Position numbers and translations under genes: made by a program
Notes under the pieces: model-generated
The model's database searches: none
Seen by the model: the letters and a program-made list of their open reading frames with translations, nothing else
Told to the model about the DNA's origin: nothing
Shown: piece after piece, positions 13,164 to 15,657 of the stretch
Layout of the letters: every line of letters starts with the position of its first letter
Position numbering within the stretch: position 1 is the first letter of the stretch
DNA from: VBDM01 sp035280025
GTDB taxonomy: Bacteria > Pseudomonadota > Gammaproteobacteria > Burkholderiales > SG8-39
Assembly: GCA_035280025.1 (NCBI GenBank)
Contig: DATEGT010000076.1
Location: 1-15,657, forward strand
Length of the DNA stretch: 15,657 bases
Direction of reading: 5' to 3'

Positions 13164-14675
13164 CTAGAAGCCCTTCATCGCCAGCAGGCACCACTCCATC
13201 AGCTTCTGCGGCAGGATCCCGAGCGCGAGCATCGCGAGCCCGTTGGCCGAGAGCAGGATCCCGATATCGCGCCGCGCGCGGATCCCGGAGGTCTCTCCCG
13301 GCTCGTCGAAGTACATCACCTTGACGATGCGGATGTAGTAGAACGCGCCGATGAGCGCGAACAGCACCGCGACCACGGCGAGCCACACCCTGCCCGCGCC
13401 GAGGACGGCCTGGAGCACCGCGAGCTTGGCGTAGAAGCCCACCGTGGGCGGCACGCCGGCGAGCGAGAACATGAGGAGCAGCATGACGAAGGCGAACCAG
13501 GGGCTGCGCGCGTTCAGGCCCTTGAAGTCCTCGATGCGCTCGGCTTCGAAACCCTTGCGCGACAGCAGCACCACCATGCCGAAGGCGCCGAGGCTCATGA
13601 GCACGTAGATCACGGCGTAGAACATCGCCGCGCTCCAGGCCTCGTGCGCCGACAGCGCGTTGCCGCCGACGATCCCGGAGAGCAGGCCGAGCAACATGAA
13701 GCCCATGTGCGAGATCGTGGAGTAGGCGAGCATTCGCTTGATGTTGCTCTGCGCGATCGCGGCGAGATTGCCGATGCCCATCGACAGCACCGAGAGGATG
13801 ACCAGCATGTCCTGCCAGCCGCTGGGAAACTGCGGCGTGTCGCCCGAGAGCGAGGGCAGCGCGTTGACCAGCAGCCGCATCGCCATGGCGAAAGCGGCGA
13901 GCTTCGGGCCCGTGCTGATGAAGAGCGTCACCGCCGAAGGCGCGCCGTGATACACGTCGGGAATCCACATGTGGAACGGCACCACGCCCACCTTGAACGC
14001 GAGCCCGGAGACGACGAACACCAGGCCGAAGGCGAGCACCGCCGAAGTCGCGCCCGGCTCGCCCTGCAGCATCCGCGCGGCGCCCGAGGCGACCTTGTCG
14101 ATCTGCAGCGTGCCGGTCGCCCCGTAGATCATCGACATCCCGTAGAGCAGCAGGCCCGAGGCGAGCGCGCCCAGCACGAAGTACTTCATCGCCGCCTCGG
14201 TGGAAACCGCCGAATCGCGGTCCAGCGCGACGAGCGCGTAGAGGCACAGCGACATCAGCTCCAGGCCCAGGTACAGGGTGAGGAAATGGTTGGCGGAGAT
14301 CATCACCATCATTCCCAGGGTCGCGAACAGCGCGAGCACGAAGTACTCGCCGCGGTACAGGCCGCGGTCGGCGAGGTAGACGCGCGAATACACCAGGCAC
14401 GCCGCCACCACCAGGTAGGTGAACATCTTCAGCACGGTCGCCATCATGTCCGACACGAACATGCCGTTGAAGGTGGTCGCCTGCACTCCCCCCGTCTTCG
14501 CGGTCACCGACAGGGTCAGCAGCGCGCAGCCGGCGAGCGCAACGAGCGACAGCGCGTAGCTCACCCAGCGCGCGCGGTCCGGGAGGAACAGGTCGATCAC
14601 CAGGATCGCGCAGCCCGCGGCGAGCAGGAAGATCTCGGGGTACGCGGGCAGCATGATGGGGAGGTTGCTCGGCAC
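13164..14675 (-). CDS. nuoN: NADH-quinone oxidoreductase subunit N
   Basis: 503 residues, a typical length, with about 14 membrane helices. It is one of the three antiporter-like proton-pumping subunits of complex I. Key residues are present: E139 in GLELMSLCLYAL, K228 in AFKVGVVPFHMW, K258 in STGPKLAAFAM and K417 in GVPPTVGFYAKLAV. The blocks IKRMLAYSTISHMGF (312-326) and FHMWIPDVYHGAPSAV are family hallmarks. The start is a GTG at 14673-14675, supported by AGGAG 6 nt upstream. An ATG at codon 8 is possible but has no ribosome site at the right distance. It follows nuoM by 9 nt and precedes the Nudix gene by 2 nt, so all three read as one operon. Confidence 0.97.
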   Translation of the reverse strand: MPSNLPIMLPAYPEIFLLAAGCAILVIDLFLPDRARWVSYALSLVALAGCALLTLSVTAKTGGVQATTFNGMFVSDMMATVLKMFTYLVVAACLVYSRVYLADRGLYRGEYFVLALFATLGMMVMISANHFLTLYLGLELMSLCLYALVALDRDSAVSTEAAMKYFVLGALASGLLLYGMSMIYGATGTLQIDKVASGAARMLQGEPGATSAVLAFGLVFVVSGLAFKVGVVPFHMWIPDVYHGAPSAVTLFISTGPKLAAFAMAMRLLVNALPSLSGDTPQFPSGWQDMLVILSVLSMGIGNLAAIAQSNIKRMLAYSTISHMGFMLLGLLSGIVGGNALSAHEAWSAAMFYAVIYVLMSLGAFGMVVLLSRKGFEAERIEDFKGLNARSPWFAFVMLLLMFSLAGVPPTVGFYAKLAVLQAVLGAGRVWLAVVAVLFALIGAFYYIRIVKVMYFDEPGETSGIRARRDIGILLSANGLAMLALGILPQKLMEWCLLAMKGF

Positions 14676-14690
14676 CGTCCTCTCCTAGAG
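14676..14690 (-). promoter_or_regulatory. Ribosome binding site deciding the nuoN GTG start
   Basis: On the minus strand AGGAG (14686-14682) lies 6 nt before the GTG and overlaps the nuoM TAG stop, so terminating nuoM ribosomes sit on the nuoN initiation site. This fixes the GTG and implies coupling. Confidence 0.75.
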
Positions 14691-15657
14691 CTTGCTCACC
14701 GCGAGATGCCGCAGCAGGTCGTTCACTGAGGCGTGCATGATCTCGGTGAAAGGCGCCGGGTACAGGCCCATCCACAGCACGGCCGCCGCGAGCAGCCCCA
14801 GCACCAGCAGCTCGCGCGGGCTTGCGTCCTTCAGTGCGGCGACGTGCTCGTTCGCCGCCTCGCCGAAGACGACGCGCTTGTACATCCACAGGGTATAGGC
14901 GGCGCCGAAGACGAGCGTCGTCGCCGCGACCAGCGCGATCCAGAAATTGAACTTCATCGCGCCGACGATCACCATGAACTCGCCGACGAATCCGGAGGTC
15001 GCCGGCAGGCCGCAGTTCGCCATCGCGAACAGCATCATCAGCGCGGCGAACTTCGGCATGGTGTTCACCACGCCGCCGTAGTCGGCGATCGCGCGCGAGT
15101 GCATGCGGTCGTACATCACGCCCACGCACAGGAACAGCGCCGCCGAAACGAAGCCGTGCGAGATCATCTGCACCAGGCCGCCTTCCATGCCGTAGGCGTT
15201 GAAGATGAAGAAGCCCAGGGTGACGAAGCCCATGTGCGAGATCGAGGAATAGGCGATCAGCTTCTTCATGTCGGTCTGCGCGAGGGCGACGAGGCTGATG
15301 TAGGCGATCGCGACGAGCGACAGCGTGATCATGAAGCCCGCGAGGTAGTGGCTCGCGTCCGGCAGGATCGGCAGCGAGAAGCGGATGAAGCCGTAGGCGC
15401 CGAGCTTCAGCAGGATCGCGGCGAGCACCGCCGAGCCTCCCGTTGGCGCCTCGACGTGAGCGTCGGGGAGCCAGGTGTGCACCGGCCACATCGGCACCTT
15501 CACCGCGAAGGCCATGAGAAAGGCCATGAACAGCACAATCTGCGCGTCCAGCGGCAGCGGCAGCTTGTGGTAATCGAGCACCGCGAAGCTGCCGCCCGAC
15601 TTGTTGTACAGATACAGGAACGCGAGCAGCATCAGCAGCGAACCGAGCAGCGTGTAG
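14685..15657 (-). CDS. nuoM: NADH-quinone oxidoreductase subunit M, C-terminal part
   Basis: 323 residues are visible; the 5' part lies beyond the right edge (the frame stays open to base 15656), so the ATG at 15630-15632 is an internal Met, not the start. Complex I antiporter-like subunit. Clear hallmarks are AFAVKVPMWPVHTWLPDAHVEAPT with the proton-channel Lys, AAILLKLGAYGFIRF with the second Lys, AQTDMKKLIAYSSISHMGF, ISHGFVSAALFLCVG and GLPATSGFVGEFMV with the conserved Glu near the exit channel. It ends HLAVSKL just before nuoN. The order nuoM-nuoN is that of the standard 13- or 14-gene nuo operon. Confidence 0.97.
   Translation of the reverse strand, partial: YTLLGSLLMLLAFLYLYNKSGGSFAVLDYHKLPLPLDAQIVLFMAFLMAFAVKVPMWPVHTWLPDAHVEAPTGGSAVLAAILLKLGAYGFIRFSLPILPDASHYLAGFMITLSLVAIAYISLVALAQTDMKKLIAYSSISHMGFVTLGFFIFNAYGMEGGLVQMISHGFVSAALFLCVGVMYDRMHSRAIADYGGVVNTMPKFAALMMLFAMANCGLPATSGFVGEFMVIVGAMKFNFWIALVAATTLVFGAAYTLWMYKRVVFGEAANEHVAALKDASPRELLVLGLLAAAVLWMGLYPAPFTEIMHASVNDLLRHLAVSKL

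Noticed and set aside
12595..15489. A 964-codon open frame on the minus strand running through nuoM and nuoN into the Nudix gene
   Set aside because: It is out of frame with nuoM and nuoN and reads as Arg/Gly-rich nonsense there. Only its last 188 codons are protein-like, and these are the Nudix hydrolase.
1..15657. CRISPR arrays, tRNA/rRNA genes, insertion sequences, phage genes
   Set aside because: No repeated spaced units, no cloverleaf-like sequence, no transposase or integrase. The holin-like label on YqjE is a family name only and does not indicate a prophage.

Overview
The window is about 70% GC, densely coded on both strands, and contains no mobile element, CRISPR array, tRNA or rRNA that I can see. 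The gene content and order (a nuoM-nuoN complex I tail followed by an ADP-ribose pyrophosphatase, a CspA-type gene with a long leader, a YqjD/YqjE/YqjK trio, DUF2914 and DUF72 proteins, and an NHEJ pair of LigD and Ku) suggest a chromosome segment of a free-living betaproteobacterium, Burkholderiales/Nitrosomonadales-like. That placement is an inference from protein flavour and synteny, not from a marker gene.

Layout. (1) 1-1506, plus strand: the 3' end of an HpcH/HpaI-type CoA-ester lyase, coupled by an ATGA overlap to an acetamidase/formamidase-family protein that carries a lipoprotein signal. (2) 1516-3822, minus strand: the stress module yqjD-yqjE-yqjK, then a cold-shock gene with a near-consensus promoter, a leader of about 115 nt and a clear intrinsic terminator, then a LOG-family Rossmann protein. 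(3) 3870-4715, plus strand: a membrane-anchored lytic transglycosylase. (4) 4716-7166, minus strand: a DoxX membrane protein ending in a terminator hairpin, then DUF72 coupled to a DUF2914 membrane protein. (5) 7167-7320: a divergent control region with an FNR-type inverted repeat and a perfect 14-bp palindrome. (6) 7321-12598, plus strand: ligD, ku, a MerR-like HTH + TPR protein and an outer-membrane beta-barrel protein, probably one transcription unit. (7) 12595-15657, minus strand: the end of the nuo operon (nuoM partial, nuoN) plus a Nudix ADP-ribose pyrophosphatase.

How they work together. LigD (phosphoesterase, ligase and polymerase domains in one chain) and Ku form a complete two-protein bacterial end-joining machine. 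The two genes that follow, a MerR-type DNA-binding head fused to TPRs and a secreted beta-barrel, are joined to each other by an ATGA overlap and abut ku, so they may be unrecognised partners of this locus. The HTH-TPR gene has no ATG, GTG or TTG start in front of its HTH, which is the strangest point in the window. The best candidates for something not yet described are the ligD-ku-HTH/TPR-OMP cluster and the doxX/ligD control region. The other genes look like ordinary housekeeping or stress genes.
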